This document shows, in pieces, positions 9,262 to 18,501 of a DNA stretch of 38,368 nt (positions are counted from its first letter, which is position 1; every line of letters starts with the position of its first letter). Origin of the DNA: Candidatus Adiutrix intracellularis (lineage in GTDB: Bacteria > Desulfobacterota > Desulfarculia > Adiutricales > Adiutricaceae); contig LQAA01000152.1 in NCBI GenBank assembly GCA_001577715.1, positions 1 through 38,368 on the forward strand, in the 5' to 3' direction. The notes beneath the pieces are model-generated. The model did not search any database, was not told where the DNA came from, and saw nothing but the letters and a program-made list of their open reading frames with translations. Position numbers and translations under genes: made by a program.

Positions 9262-10694
9262 TATTCGATCGCCTTACCCACCGGACTAGCGCCATTTCTC
9301 AAATAATCAACTGCCCGTTCCAGGCCCATGCTCTGAGAAGCTTTAACCAGAACTACAGCGCCACGCCCGCCTTCAACCGCAACCCAGGCTGCGGCTTGTT
9401 CGGGATTTTCAAACTCCTGAACCTCATTTTTACTCAACCCCGCCCTTTTAGCAGCCGCAGCCGTGCTTCGAGATAGGGGACCAATCAAAGCTAAAAAATC
9501 AAGCTTTAAGGCAGCGGCTAAGCGACCAACCTGACGGTGCAGTTCCGGTCCGGATAACCCTAATTCCAACATATCACCTAAAATAGCCCCTCTGCGACCT
9601 TTATTTTTCAATCCAGCTAGAACTCTTAAGCCGGCTTCGACCGAAGCCGGGTTTGCATTGTAACTGTCGTCCAATATCCATTGGCCACTGTCGGTTTTAA
9701 AACTAGCCAATCGGCCGTTTAAGTACCGTGCTTCTTCTAGACCCTCACTTATCTGATCCCAATTAGCGCCGACAGCCAGAGCGGTAGCGGCGGCGGCTAA
9801 AGCATTATGAGCATTGTGACGGCCCAGAAAATTAAGACGAACCCGGCGACCTTTTTCAGCGCCAGGGCCATAAATAATCAGAGTCTGGCCAGCGAGACCC
9901 CTGAGACTGACCCGGCCCAGCCTAACCTCGGCCCTACCGTCGATACCGAAATAGAGGCAGTTACCAGCAAAGTGCTTAGCTTCACGCCGCAGAAGCGGCT
10001 CATCAGCGTTGACCACAGCTACAGCTTCCGACGGCAACCCCGCATAAAGCTCACCTTTAGCCCGAGCCACCTGGCTTACGGTTCCGAAAAATTCAAGGTG
10101 AGCTGGTCCAACTGAAGTTATGAGACCAACATCCGGCTGGGCTAGATGAGTAAGACGGCTTATTTCACCAAAGCGATTCATCCCCATTTCCAAAACCGCT
10201 AGCCGAGTTCGCCGGGACAGACGAAAAAGAGTTAAGGGCACCCCAATCAAATTATTAAAATTGCCTCTGGTAGTCACCACATTCACATCCAACCGCTTCA
10301 AGATGGCAGCCAACATATCCTTAGTACTAGTCTTCCCATTTGAACCAGTCACCGCTACCACCTTTATCCGCTGCTTAAGACGTAGAGCCCGGGCTAAATC
10401 ACCTAGAGCCCGGAGAGGGTCGGAAACAATAAAAGACTGTGAAGCGACTTCGCCGGCTAAAGGTCTCCGGGTTACCAAAGCCAGAGCGCCCCGCTCAAGA
10501 GCTTGAACTACATAATCGTGACCATCGAATTTATTGCCGGCCAAAGCGACGAAAACTTCATCCTGGGCCACCGTACGACTATCAGTTGAAATACCGGCGA
10601 TATTTCGCCGCCCCAGCCGGGCTAAATCCAAACCACATTTTTCAACCCCCACATTTTCCGCGACCCAGTTGAGAGTTAGTCTCAAATCTTTCAT
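9261..10694 (-). CDS. murF: UDP-MurNAc-tripeptide--D-Ala-D-Ala ligase
   Basis: MurF adds the D-Ala-D-Ala dipeptide to the UDP-MurNAc-tripeptide, finishing the soluble precursor. The 477-residue protein has the N-terminal substrate domain with GISTDSRTVAQDEVFVAL, the ATP loop VTGSNGKTSTKDMLAA, the RGNFNNLIGVPLTLF block and the DDSYNANPASVEAGL motif that sets MurF apart from MurE. Length is normal. The ATG at 10694 shares one base with the murE stop and has a GGAAGGA site. D-Ala-D-Ala must come from a ddl located elsewhere, as none is visible in this cluster. Confidence 0.97.
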   Translation of the reverse strand: MKDLRLTLNWVAENVGVEKCGLDLARLGRRNIAGISTDSRTVAQDEVFVALAGNKFDGHDYVVQALERGALALVTRRPLAGEVASQSFIVSDPLRALGDLARALRLKQRIKVVAVTGSNGKTSTKDMLAAILKRLDVNVVTTRGNFNNLIGVPLTLFRLSRRTRLAVLEMGMNRFGEISRLTHLAQPDVGLITSVGPAHLEFFGTVSQVARAKGELYAGLPSEAVAVVNADEPLLRREAKHFAGNCLYFGIDGRAEVRLGRVSLRGLAGQTLIIYGPGAEKGRRVRLNFLGRHNAHNALAAAATALAVGANWDQISEGLEEARYLNGRLASFKTDSGQWILDDSYNANPASVEAGLRVLAGLKNKGRRGAILGDMLELGLSGPELHRQVGRLAAALKLDFLALIGPLSRSTAAAAKRAGLSKNEVQEFENPEQAAAWVAVEGGRGAVVLVKASQSMGLERAVDYLRNGASPVGKAIE

Positions 10695-12220
10695 TAATCC
10701 TTCCCCATTTTCCGAAGCGCGGCTAAGGCCTCTTGCTGATCGTTAAATGGTTTTTTCCCCCAACCAATAATCTGGTAATCCTCATGACCTTTACCAGCAA
10801 TTAATAAGACATCGCCAGGAGTCATAAGCCGCACGGCTTCAGTAATAGCCGCCTGACGGTCTATAATCATAAGATATCCACCGCCACCCGGCCAACCGTC
10901 ACCGACTAATTCACCCGGCTCATAACGATTTAAATTCAAAGTTTTGAGCCCCTCCTCTATTTCCAGCAAAATCCCCCAGGGTTCCTCGGTTCGAGGATTA
11001 TCGGAAGTCAAGAGGCATAAGTCAGCAATCTCTCCCCCTAGGCGTCCCATAAGCGGGCGTTTACCCCGATCCCTATCACCCCCGCAACCAAAAACCGCAA
11101 ACAACCTTTTGGCCTCTAAATTACCGGCAGTCTTTAAAACTTTGGCTAAGGCATCGGGAGTATGAGCGTAATCAACTAAAACTAAATAATCACTATTTGA
11201 ACCTACTTTTTCTAGACGACCGGGCGCTCCGGGGCAGAGGGCTAAAGCTTCCCGTATTGTTTCTAGTGCCAGCCGCAGAGATAAAGCCATAGCCGCCGCC
11301 GCCAGAATATTGCAGGCATTCACTTCGCCTAGCAAAGGGGAAGTCTGATGCCAGGTTTTTCCCCCAGGCACACTAATGGAAAGACTCAGGCCATTACGAT
11401 CGACCCGGAGATCGTCGCCCCGCACCTGAGCTTCTTCAGAAAAGCCATAAGTCAATGCTCTTTCACCTAATTCACCCGCCAAGCGACGTCCGTATTTATC
11501 ATCTATATTAATGACCGCTCTGCCGACTCCGGGTCGAAGATACCGAGTGAACAAAAGTTTTTTAGTCTTGTAGTAATCATCCATATCTTTATGAAAATCT
11601 AAATGATCGCGGCTGAGATTTGTAAAGAGTGCCACTTCAAAGTTAAGCCCCGCCACCCGCCCTAAAGACAAGCCATGAGAAGAAACTTCCAGAATGGCTG
11701 AACGGCAGCCGGCCTGATACATAGCTACTAGAACGCCGAACAAAACTGATCCTTCAGGCGTTGTGTTGGGAGCCGGGCGCGTCTCGCCCGGCCAGCGATA
11801 ATTAACAGTTCCCATAACCCCCGGTTTCAACCCGGCCCGTTTTAAAATGGCCTCCATTAAATAACTAACGGTAGTTTTACCATTAGTACCAGTGAGTCCG
11901 ACCGTAATCAGCTGATCGGTCGGATGGCCATAAATAATCGATGCGGCAAAGGCTATAATCGAGTGCAATCGTTCCTTCGGTGCCAAAAGTCGAGGGACGG
12001 CCAGTTCCAGATCCGGTTCCGGTAAAAGCACCGCCGCCGCGCCTCGGGCGACGGCCTCAGCCGCAAAATTACGACCGTTAAATCGAACGCCCGGCTGGGC
12101 AGCAAAAATCCAACCAGGGGCCACATTCCGGGAGTCATCGGTTATGCCACTAATCTCAGGATCACCCGAACCTCTAATCTCCAACTTCATTTGACTAGCC
12201 AAACAGCCCAAAGTCACCAT
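10694..12220 (-). CDS. murE: UDP-MurNAc-tripeptide synthetase, meso-diaminopimelate type
   Basis: MurE adds the third residue of the stem peptide. The 508-residue protein carries the N-terminal GITDDSRNVAPGWIF block, the ATP loop GTNGKTTVSYLMEAI, the NLSRDHLDFHKDMDDYYKTK segment with the site of the carbamylated lysine, and DYAHTPDALAKVL. The motif DNPRTEEP matches the DNPR signature that selects meso-diaminopimelate rather than lysine, so the wall is predicted to be DAP-type, as in other Gram-negative bacteria. It begins at 12220 behind AGAGG, 47 bp after ftsI, and overlaps murF by one base. Confidence 0.96.
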   Translation of the reverse strand: MVTLGCLASQMKLEIRGSGDPEISGITDDSRNVAPGWIFAAQPGVRFNGRNFAAEAVARGAAAVLLPEPDLELAVPRLLAPKERLHSIIAFAASIIYGHPTDQLITVGLTGTNGKTTVSYLMEAILKRAGLKPGVMGTVNYRWPGETRPAPNTTPEGSVLFGVLVAMYQAGCRSAILEVSSHGLSLGRVAGLNFEVALFTNLSRDHLDFHKDMDDYYKTKKLLFTRYLRPGVGRAVINIDDKYGRRLAGELGERALTYGFSEEAQVRGDDLRVDRNGLSLSISVPGGKTWHQTSPLLGEVNACNILAAAAMALSLRLALETIREALALCPGAPGRLEKVGSNSDYLVLVDYAHTPDALAKVLKTAGNLEAKRLFAVFGCGGDRDRGKRPLMGRLGGEIADLCLLTSDNPRTEEPWGILLEIEEGLKTLNLNRYEPGELVGDGWPGGGGYLMIIDRQAAITEAVRLMTPGDVLLIAGKGHEDYQIIGWGKKPFNDQQEALAALRKMGKD

Positions 12221-12267
12221 AGGGAACCTCTGATTAATCTAACAAACGTTAATTCCGCCGCTATTTG

Positions 12268-14370
12268 TTACTGAGGTTCAAAATAAACTGCACCGGGTTC
12301 ACCCCCAGCCACAGAAGAGCCAGGTCCAGGGTTTTGACTAATCGCATGACCGCTACCTAAATATTCCAGATCCAGATTATAACCACTCATTATTTCCATC
12401 ACCTGGCGCATCGAAAGCCCCGATAGATCCGGCATAATTCCTGGGCTGGTCTTTAACCCGGGGGACAGATTAACCATAGTTGTTTCCATATTATCCAGCG
12501 CAGCCCCGTTCAGGGTCTCTTCCGAATCCATTGAAGCGAAGGTTATAGGCCCATTGGCGCCACGATCTCTTTTTTTAACCTTAACCCGAATGAAGTTAGT
12601 AGGCTGATTAGCCGCAATCACCCCCGGAGCCCCCCCAGAATTACGCTCAATTAGTGGCCAGACGGGATCGCCTTTGTCTTCAGTAGGGGACAGGTCTAAA
12701 AGAGGTAGAGCATTTTCCATGATCTCCTTGAAAGCCGGCGTCGCTACCGTGCCACCATAATAACCATTAGCCGGTTCATCCAGAACCACCATTACACACA
12801 ATTGGGGGTTATGATAAGGAGCAAAACCTAAAAAGGAGGCAACATATTTACCAGCAGTATAAGTTTTACCCCCGTGCACAACTTTTTGAGCAGTACCGGT
12901 TTTACCGGCCACCGGATAACCGGGCACTTCGGCCCGAGTAGCCGTACCGCCCTTCAATACGGCCATACGAAGCATGGCTGCTACCTGGCGTGCGGTAAGA
13001 GGAGAAATCACCTGTCGGAGAATTTGAGGCTGGGTCTTTTCAATGAGTCGACCTTCCGAATCCAGAACCCGATCCACTATATACGGCTTCATCAAAATAC
13101 CGTCATTAGCCAGAGAACTCATAGCCATGACCATCTGCAAAGCCGTCACCGACACACCCTGCCCAAACGCAATGTTAGCCGCATCTACTGGATGCCAACT
13201 TTTAGGGTGCCGTAAAAGTCCCGATGCCTCACCCGGTAAATGGGCTAACCCGATTTTTTCGCCGAAAGAAAAACGCGTCAAATAATTATATAACAGATCA
13301 TTACCCAAAATAGCCCCAATTTTTAAAGAACCAATATTAGATGAATATTTAATTATTTCACTAACACTGAGTTCTCCATTATTGTGAGTATCGCGAACTG
13401 TATGTCCAGCCACATGAAAGGCACCGTTTTCACAATTGATAAGACTATCCGGGGTAACCAGATTTTCTTCCAGGGCCGCAGCCACCACAAAGACTTTAAA
13501 AGTAGAGCCAGGTTCAAATGGATCGGTTAGAATCCGGTTCCGCCGCGTAGAATTAGGAGCCGATTTATAATCGTTGGGGTTAAAACTGGGCCAGACCGCC
13601 GCGGCCACCACCGCCCCAGTTTTGGGGTGCATCACCAGAGCCATGCCGCTTTTAGCCTTGTAAGTCGTAGCGGCTTTATCCAGAGCCTTCTCAATTATAT
13701 ATTGAATTCGGCGATCCATGGTCAACACCACTGAAGCCCCCCGGGCTTCCTCTACTTCACCGTCGACATTATCGACCATGATACGGCCAAGGTTATCACG
13801 TTTAACCTTCATTATTTCCTGGCCGGCTTTAAGATATCCGTCCAAAGCTAATTCCAGACCTTCTAGACCCCGATCGTCTACCCCAACAAAACCTAAAAAA
13901 TTGGCCGCAAGCTCACCATTGGGATAAGTTCGTTTATACTCTTTACTAAGAGCTAACCCGGGTAGAGCTAGACTCTTAATCGCTTCGGCCTCATCAGGAT
14001 TCAGCTGACGTTTAATCCAGATAAATTTTCGATTAGTGTCTAATTTTTCTAACACTTTCTCATATTTCAATTCCAGAATTTCTGAAATTTTTCTGGCCGT
14101 ATTTTCTTTATTTTGAATTACTGAGGCATCGGCATAAAGGGAAAGCACGGCTACTGAAGCAGCTAATCTCTCGCCGTTCGCATCAAAAATTTCGCCGCGC
14201 ACTGCCCCTAGATTCAAATGCCTTTCCACCTCAGCCCGGGCCTTTTTAACCAAAAAATCCCTCTGAGTAACCTGAAGAATGAAAGACTTGTATATAATCG
14301 CTCCGCTAGCCAGAATAAAAACTAGACCGACCAGCTGCAACCTTACTTTCATCCATTTAACGGTTTTCAT
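12268..14370 (-). CDS. ftsI: Septal transpeptidase FtsI/PBP3 with C-terminal PASTA domain
   Basis: FtsI is a class B penicillin-binding protein that cross-links septal peptidoglycan alongside FtsW. The 700-residue product has one N-terminal membrane anchor (about 10-30) and a dimerisation domain containing the RGEIFDANG motif. Its transpeptidase domain has the active-site STFK at 289-292, SSN at 343-345 and KTG at 490-492. After a linker, residues about 642-700 form one PASTA domain, seen in many deltaproteobacterial and Gram-positive homologues but not in E. coli PBP3. The ATG overlaps the ftsL stop by one base. All catalytic motifs are present. Confidence 0.95.
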   Translation of the reverse strand: MKTVKWMKVRLQLVGLVFILASGAIIYKSFILQVTQRDFLVKKARAEVERHLNLGAVRGEIFDANGERLAASVAVLSLYADASVIQNKENTARKISEILELKYEKVLEKLDTNRKFIWIKRQLNPDEAEAIKSLALPGLALSKEYKRTYPNGELAANFLGFVGVDDRGLEGLELALDGYLKAGQEIMKVKRDNLGRIMVDNVDGEVEEARGASVVLTMDRRIQYIIEKALDKAATTYKAKSGMALVMHPKTGAVVAAAVWPSFNPNDYKSAPNSTRRNRILTDPFEPGSTFKVFVVAAALEENLVTPDSLINCENGAFHVAGHTVRDTHNNGELSVSEIIKYSSNIGSLKIGAILGNDLLYNYLTRFSFGEKIGLAHLPGEASGLLRHPKSWHPVDAANIAFGQGVSVTALQMVMAMSSLANDGILMKPYIVDRVLDSEGRLIEKTQPQILRQVISPLTARQVAAMLRMAVLKGGTATRAEVPGYPVAGKTGTAQKVVHGGKTYTAGKYVASFLGFAPYHNPQLCVMVVLDEPANGYYGGTVATPAFKEIMENALPLLDLSPTEDKGDPVWPLIERNSGGAPGVIAANQPTNFIRVKVKKRDRGANGPITFASMDSEETLNGAALDNMETTMVNLSPGLKTSPGIMPDLSGLSMRQVMEIMSGYNLDLEYLGSGHAISQNPGPGSSVAGGEPGAVYFEPQ

Positions 14371-14849
14371 TAATTAATCACCACTATCTGACCCTGGCTA
14401 GGTGTGATTAGACCCAAAACTGAGCGGGCTGCTTCTTCCAGCTGACCTAAAGAACCGATTTGGGCTAGTTCTGTTTTTAGCTGGCGGTTAATTTCCAAAA
14501 GTTCTAGTTTTCTCTGAGTTAAATCGGAAATTTCATAACTCATAGCTACCGACAGATGATTGGAGTAAATTAGACCCCATACCAGAAAAATAGCAGCCAT
14601 AAACACCGCCGACAAAACGAAAAAATGACGGGCTGATAAAAAGGACAAAGGAGCAGCAGCCAAATTCGGCATAACCTGGTTTTCCGGCAAACTTGCAACT
14701 TTGGACGAAGCCGAGGCGCTCTTTAGCAATCTAATTCTTGAAACAGACTCTTTTTTAGCACGTGTTTTCACACTCCACTTCCAGCTGCTATGGATTAATT
14801 TTCTGGAACTATCTAGAGGTAAACCCACTTTAATACGCGAAACAGACAT
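14370..14849 (-). CDS. ftsL: FtsL-like divisome protein
   Basis: The 159-residue protein has a basic, Ser/Lys-rich cytoplasmic tail (about 1-70), one membrane segment (FVLSAVFMAAIFLVWGLIY, about 78-96) and a heptad-like periplasmic coiled coil rich in Leu, Glu and Lys. It ends in a short segment including QGQIVVIN. This is FtsL architecture: FtsL pairs with FtsB through the coiled coil and supports FtsQ, FtsW and FtsI. FtsL sequence is poorly conserved, so the name rests on topology and on position between rsmH and ftsI. The cytoplasmic tail is longer than the roughly 35 residues of E. coli FtsL. Confidence 0.85.
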   Translation of the reverse strand: MSVSRIKVGLPLDSSRKLIHSSWKWSVKTRAKKESVSRIRLLKSASASSKVASLPENQVMPNLAAAPLSFLSARHFFVLSAVFMAAIFLVWGLIYSNHLSVAMSYEISDLTQRKLELLEINRQLKTELAQIGSLGQLEEAARSVLGLITPSQGQIVVIN

Positions 14850-14858
14850 TACACACCG

Positions 14859-15788
14859 TTATTTCAGCGCGATTTTTTCGGCGGCTCTGAGCTTGGCCGA
14901 TCTGGCCCTAGGATTGCGCCTTATTTCATCCGCCCCAGCAGTCTGAGGTTTTTTATAAACCACCCGCCACGGCGAATATCCCTGTTCGTCTTTAAACCGT
15001 AAAGCCTCTTTAACTAGCCGATCTTCCAAGGAATGAAAGCTGATAACTACTAGGCGGCCGCCAGGTTTCAACAAAGTCGGTGCAGCTTTAAGTAAAGTAT
15101 CTAAAACTATAAGTTCCCGATTAGTTTCAATACGAAGCGCCATAAAAGTCCGAGTAGCCGGATTAATCCGACCCGGCGGACCAGGTCGGTACAGGGTTTT
15201 AGCTAAAAGCCCAGCCAGTTCCCCGGTAGTTTCCAACGCTTTAATCCGCCTGGCTCGAACTATGGCCCGGGCCACCCGACGAGAAGCCTTCTCCTCTCCG
15301 TAGTGCCAAATAAGATTAGCCAGGTCTTTTTCTTGGTAGTGATTAATCACCTGGGCGGCAGTTAATCCCCCCTTCGGGTCGAAACGCATATCTAAAGGTT
15401 CATCGCCACTCCAAGAAAAACCCCGACCGGAGATAGCCAGTTGGCGGCTGTTAAACCCCAAATCTAGTAAAATTCCGTCAACTCCGCCTAAACCCTGTTC
15501 TGCCAAAATTTCGCCCAATTTTTCAAAGTTACTGAGAACCGCTATTAGACGTTTTTCCCCCTGGCCCCAACCTTCCCTAGCCCAGCGGACAGGCTCAGGA
15601 TCCTGATCCAAAGCGATAAGGCGGCCCTCCGAGTTTAAAGCCTTAAGAATAAGACGACTGTGACCGCCGCCGCCCAAGGTGGCATCCACATAGGCCCCAC
15701 CCGGCTTCACCGCTAGAGCCAGGACGGCCTCCGTCCCTAAAACCGGCCAATGCCCGAAAGCTCGCGACCAATTCCCCCCTGAGGACAT
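14859..15788 (-). CDS. rsmH: 16S rRNA (cytosine1402-N4)-methyltransferase RsmH/MraW
   Basis: RsmH methylates N4 of C1402 in the ribosomal P site using S-adenosylmethionine. The protein shows PVLGTEAVLALAV, the SAM-binding loop YVDATLGGGGHS, LLDLGFNSRQLAISGRGFS, DEPLDMRFDP, NPATRTFMALRIETNREL and ISFHSLEDRLVK, all hallmarks of the family. The frame can be extended to a TTG at 15863 that overlaps the mraZ stop (334 residues). The ATG at 15788 gives 309 residues, close to the E. coli length of 313, and has a GAGG site 9-10 bp upstream, so it is preferred. The extra N-terminal stretch would have no known role. Confidence 0.94.
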   Translation of the reverse strand: MSSGGNWSRAFGHWPVLGTEAVLALAVKPGGAYVDATLGGGGHSRLILKALNSEGRLIALDQDPEPVRWAREGWGQGEKRLIAVLSNFEKLGEILAEQGLGGVDGILLDLGFNSRQLAISGRGFSWSGDEPLDMRFDPKGGLTAAQVINHYQEKDLANLIWHYGEEKASRRVARAIVRARRIKALETTGELAGLLAKTLYRPGPPGRINPATRTFMALRIETNRELIVLDTLLKAAPTLLKPGGRLVVISFHSLEDRLVKEALRFKDEQGYSPWRVVYKKPQTAGADEIRRNPRARSAKLRAAEKIALK

Positions 15789-15859
15789 TTTGAGAGCCTC
15801 AACTAATTCAATAGGTTGTAAAGGTAATTCCAGCAGACTGGAACGTTTTAACTGAACCC

Positions 15860-16321
15860 TCAAAGTGGTAGTCCCTTGATGATGTCAGGATTGATATCTC
15901 CAAGTCTAACGTTAGTGAAAGAGGCGGCCCTGACAGCAAAATCTAACGGCCGATTGCTGACAACGATCTTGTAAAGAGCTCCTCTAACTTCAACTTCACG
16001 AAGCAACGACAAGCGCTGTCGTTGGGGAATTAACACCCGCCCGGATTTATCTATGCTTAAACGTTCTGCATTACCCATATAAAAATCTAAAGCTTTTTCG
16101 CGTTCATCAGAATCTATAATTTTCCGCAAATCAGCTTCTATCGCCTGCCAGCTTTCATGGGGATAGAAAACCAGACCGCCTGTTTCCAGAGGTAAAGCCA
16201 CCACTTCCTCAGGCCGCCCAGATTTCAATAATTCTTCCCGATGTTTTACCGGTAAGGCCAGACGACCTTTATCATCGAGGCTATGCTCATATCTGCTCAT
16301 CAAGCTGAATCGGCTGCTCAT
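15860..16321 (-). CDS. mraZ: Transcriptional regulator MraZ
   Basis: MraZ is an AbrB-like DNA-binding protein that represses its own dcw operon and associates with the nucleoid. The 153-residue product contains two swapped-hairpin repeats. The first has DDKGRLALPVKHREEL (about 15-30) and the second has DKSGRVLIPQRQRL (about 85-98). The ATG at 16321 gives seven residues before MSRYEHSLDDKGR. Many MraZ proteins begin close to the second methionine, so 16300 is a possible start, but only the first ATG has an AAGG-like site nearby. It heads the operon and lies next to three consensus-like MraZ boxes. Confidence 0.95.
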   Translation of the reverse strand: MSSRFSLMSRYEHSLDDKGRLALPVKHREELLKSGRPEEVVALPLETGGLVFYPHESWQAIEADLRKIIDSDEREKALDFYMGNAERLSIDKSGRVLIPQRQRLSLLREVEVRGALYKIVVSNRPLDFAVRAASFTNVRLGDINPDIIKGLPL

Positions 16322-16369
16322 TATGATAACCTTAGGCTTGAGTTAGGGTTAATTCCAGGCTAACTTGGG

Positions 16370-16428
16370 ATTATACCCCATTTACTACCACATTTTCCCA
16401 CTTTATTATCTAACCACCCTAGTGTCAA
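16370..16428 (-). promoter_or_regulatory. dcw operon promoter region with three MraZ boxes
   Basis: On the minus strand three TGG-core boxes start exactly 10 bp apart: TGGG at 16400-16397, TGGTA at 16390-16386 and TGGGG at 16380-16376. This matches the known MraZ operator, which is several TGGGN-type repeats on one helical face. A TATAAT -10 hexamer (16375-16370) directly abuts the last box, and a TTGACA hexamer lies at 16428-16423. TATAAT is too far from that TTGACA to form one promoter. TTGACA with TAAAGT at 16405-16400 has 17-bp spacing. Two overlapping promoters are therefore possible, both covered by MraZ. Confidence 0.75.
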
Positions 16429-16860
16429 GGAAAAATTCCGAGGCAGCCGAAAAAAATACTACCCCTAAACATTTAGGTAGATGTAGATATTAAAATATTT
16501 TATAATTAACCTCCAGGCATTGTAAAAATTTACTTAACAGCGCCGATTGTTAAACCCGTTTCTCCCACCTAAAGCTAAAAATAAGAGGATAATTCTAATT
16601 AAAAAGTTAAAAGTATTATAAAGTTAATGAAATAATTATTATGTAGAATATAAATAAAAAATTATTATAGAATATTAATTATATTATTATATTTATGATA
16701 TAATTAATTATAAAATAAGAACAACTCTTTTTTAAGCCTCTCCGGTAAAAACGACCAAAAAATCCCCGCTAACTCATTGGACAAATGAGGTCAAAACTGT
16801 TACAGTCTAACAATTGAAGCCTGACTGCCCCAATTATTAACATATAAAATACGACGACTA
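16429..16860. other. AT-rich spacer between divergent dcw operon and nuclease pseudogene
   Basis: This 432-bp stretch is strongly AT-rich, especially 16590-16720, where long A/T runs such as TTATTATAGAATATTAATT occur. No open frame of useful size, RNA gene or clear hairpin-plus-T terminator was recognised. It must have held the promoter of the plus-strand nuclease gene and probably still drives nadE, but no convincing plus-strand -35/-10 pair was found. Confidence 0.5.
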
Positions 16861-18499
16861 TTGAAAATAAAAGCCTTAAGTGCAGTGTATACGGTTACTA
16901 GTTCCAGCTTAAAACTGGAACTAGACGAAGGAGTCAAGATATTACTGGATCGCGATCTCTTTTAAGGAGGCCGCCAAACGAAACTTCGAAATACTAATTT
17001 CGAGGTCTACAAACCCCGAAACTTCTCACTGATAATCCTGACCCATGCCCGCATAGATCACTCTAGCCTAGTGCCGTACCTGGTCAAAGCCAGCTATGCC
17101 AGCCCAATTTACACTACAACGGCCACCTAAAATCTTTCAAAATTTTGTAGCTAGGGGCAACTAATGTTCAGGAGCAAGAAGCTATCTAGCAGAGTCACAA
17201 AATTAAAAACACCAGGACAAGCGCGCTGTAGAACCCCTCTATACCGAAGCTACCGCCCGAAAGTCTATAACCTTACTCGACCCGCTAAATTTGGATAACT
17301 CCTTGAAGCTTATTCCGGGTCTTGACTCTCCGCCTCCTCCCCCCGAACACATTCTGGAGGCAACTAGCGCCCATTTCACCGTAACAAAAAACGGGCGCGT
17401 CCGCCGGATGCCTTTTCCCAGCAATCTCGGACAAACTGGGTATTTACTTATGCTAAAGTCAGCGAAACTACCGGAAGTGGACAATATTTTTATGGAAATA
17501 ACTAACGGTAACCGCTACCACAAAGATCTTAGGCCGTCGATCGATAAATTTCTAACCATAATAATTAAAACTTGGCAGGATCAGGGTAAGATTCTCATCC
17601 AGGCCTTCGCCATAGAACAAACTCAAGAATTATTACTACTTTTAGACCGAACCGGGCACGAAGGCCACCTACCTAAAAAACTAACTATAATTCCAAATTC
17701 ACCTCTAGTCACCGCCACTCTGACTATCTATAGCGACCACCAAAACCTCTTTAACCCCGCGATCAGAAATTTCCTAACCCAGGACCAAAATATAAAAAGA
17801 CTCCTACCTACCCTACACATCACCCGTAACACTAAAGAAATCCAAGCCTTAAACGACCTCATCAGCCCAATCGTTATCATAACCGGCAGCGACATAACTA
17901 ATGCTGGTCGCATTCTACACCACCTTAAGCACAATCTCTGGCAACCCAACTATCGCGTCATTTCCGTTAAGTTTCAAGTTCAGACTACTGCTAACCACCA
18001 CCCCACAGAAAGGGTCAGCGTGATAATTTTTTTTCGAGAACCAGTTCAAGCGAAAGCTCAAATTCACACCATCGGTGGTTTTTCCGAGCATACCGACCAA
18101 AAAAAACTCCTGATCTGGCTGCGTTACCAGGCTCACCCTAAGCTAACCATCAACCTAATTCACAGTGAGCCCACAAATACCAGAAACTTTTATGAGCTGA
18201 TCCACTGGGCCTATCCGAAAGTCAATTTCTACACTCCCATTTGGCTTAATTATGTACCTCTGAATGAAAAATCAGCCACCCTAAAAAATGATATAAGCCG
18301 CGCCCCCGCCCCCCCACCCCATTACCGACAACAAAGTCTACCCACCCTGCTACTCTGCCGCCCAAAACGCTTGTGCAACGAAGCCGCAGCCGCAACCACC
18401 ACCCTACCCCCGGATCAACAACTGACTCTTCTGGAAAACTGTCTAACCCAAGCAGAAAGTCTTATTTTGATCGGGACGATGAAAAAGATTAGGATTTAA
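16861..18499 (+). pseudogene. Broken beta-CASP metallo-beta-lactamase RNA nuclease (YSH1-like)
   Basis: Intact relatives are two-metal beta-CASP hydrolases of the mRNA 3'-processing/RNase J superfamily. The 5' part is readable from TTG 16861 as KALSAVYTVTSSSLKLELD, then the metal motif reads HARIDHSS where HxHxDHSG is expected. TAA at 16963-16965 replaces the glutamine of the GLFQGG motif. More stops lie at 17128, 17152 and 17187, and the frame shifts twice (frames 1, 3, then 2) before about 17210. From there the gene stays open to 18499. This part keeps ITGSDITNAGRILHHLKHNL and HTIGGFSEHTDQ, but several conserved positions have changed (STYG to ITNG, HGE to HSE). The last 70 codons are low-complexity and not recognisable. 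The stop is 2 bp before nadE, so the two were probably cotranscribed. Confidence 0.88.
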
Positions 18500-18501
18500 T
18501 A

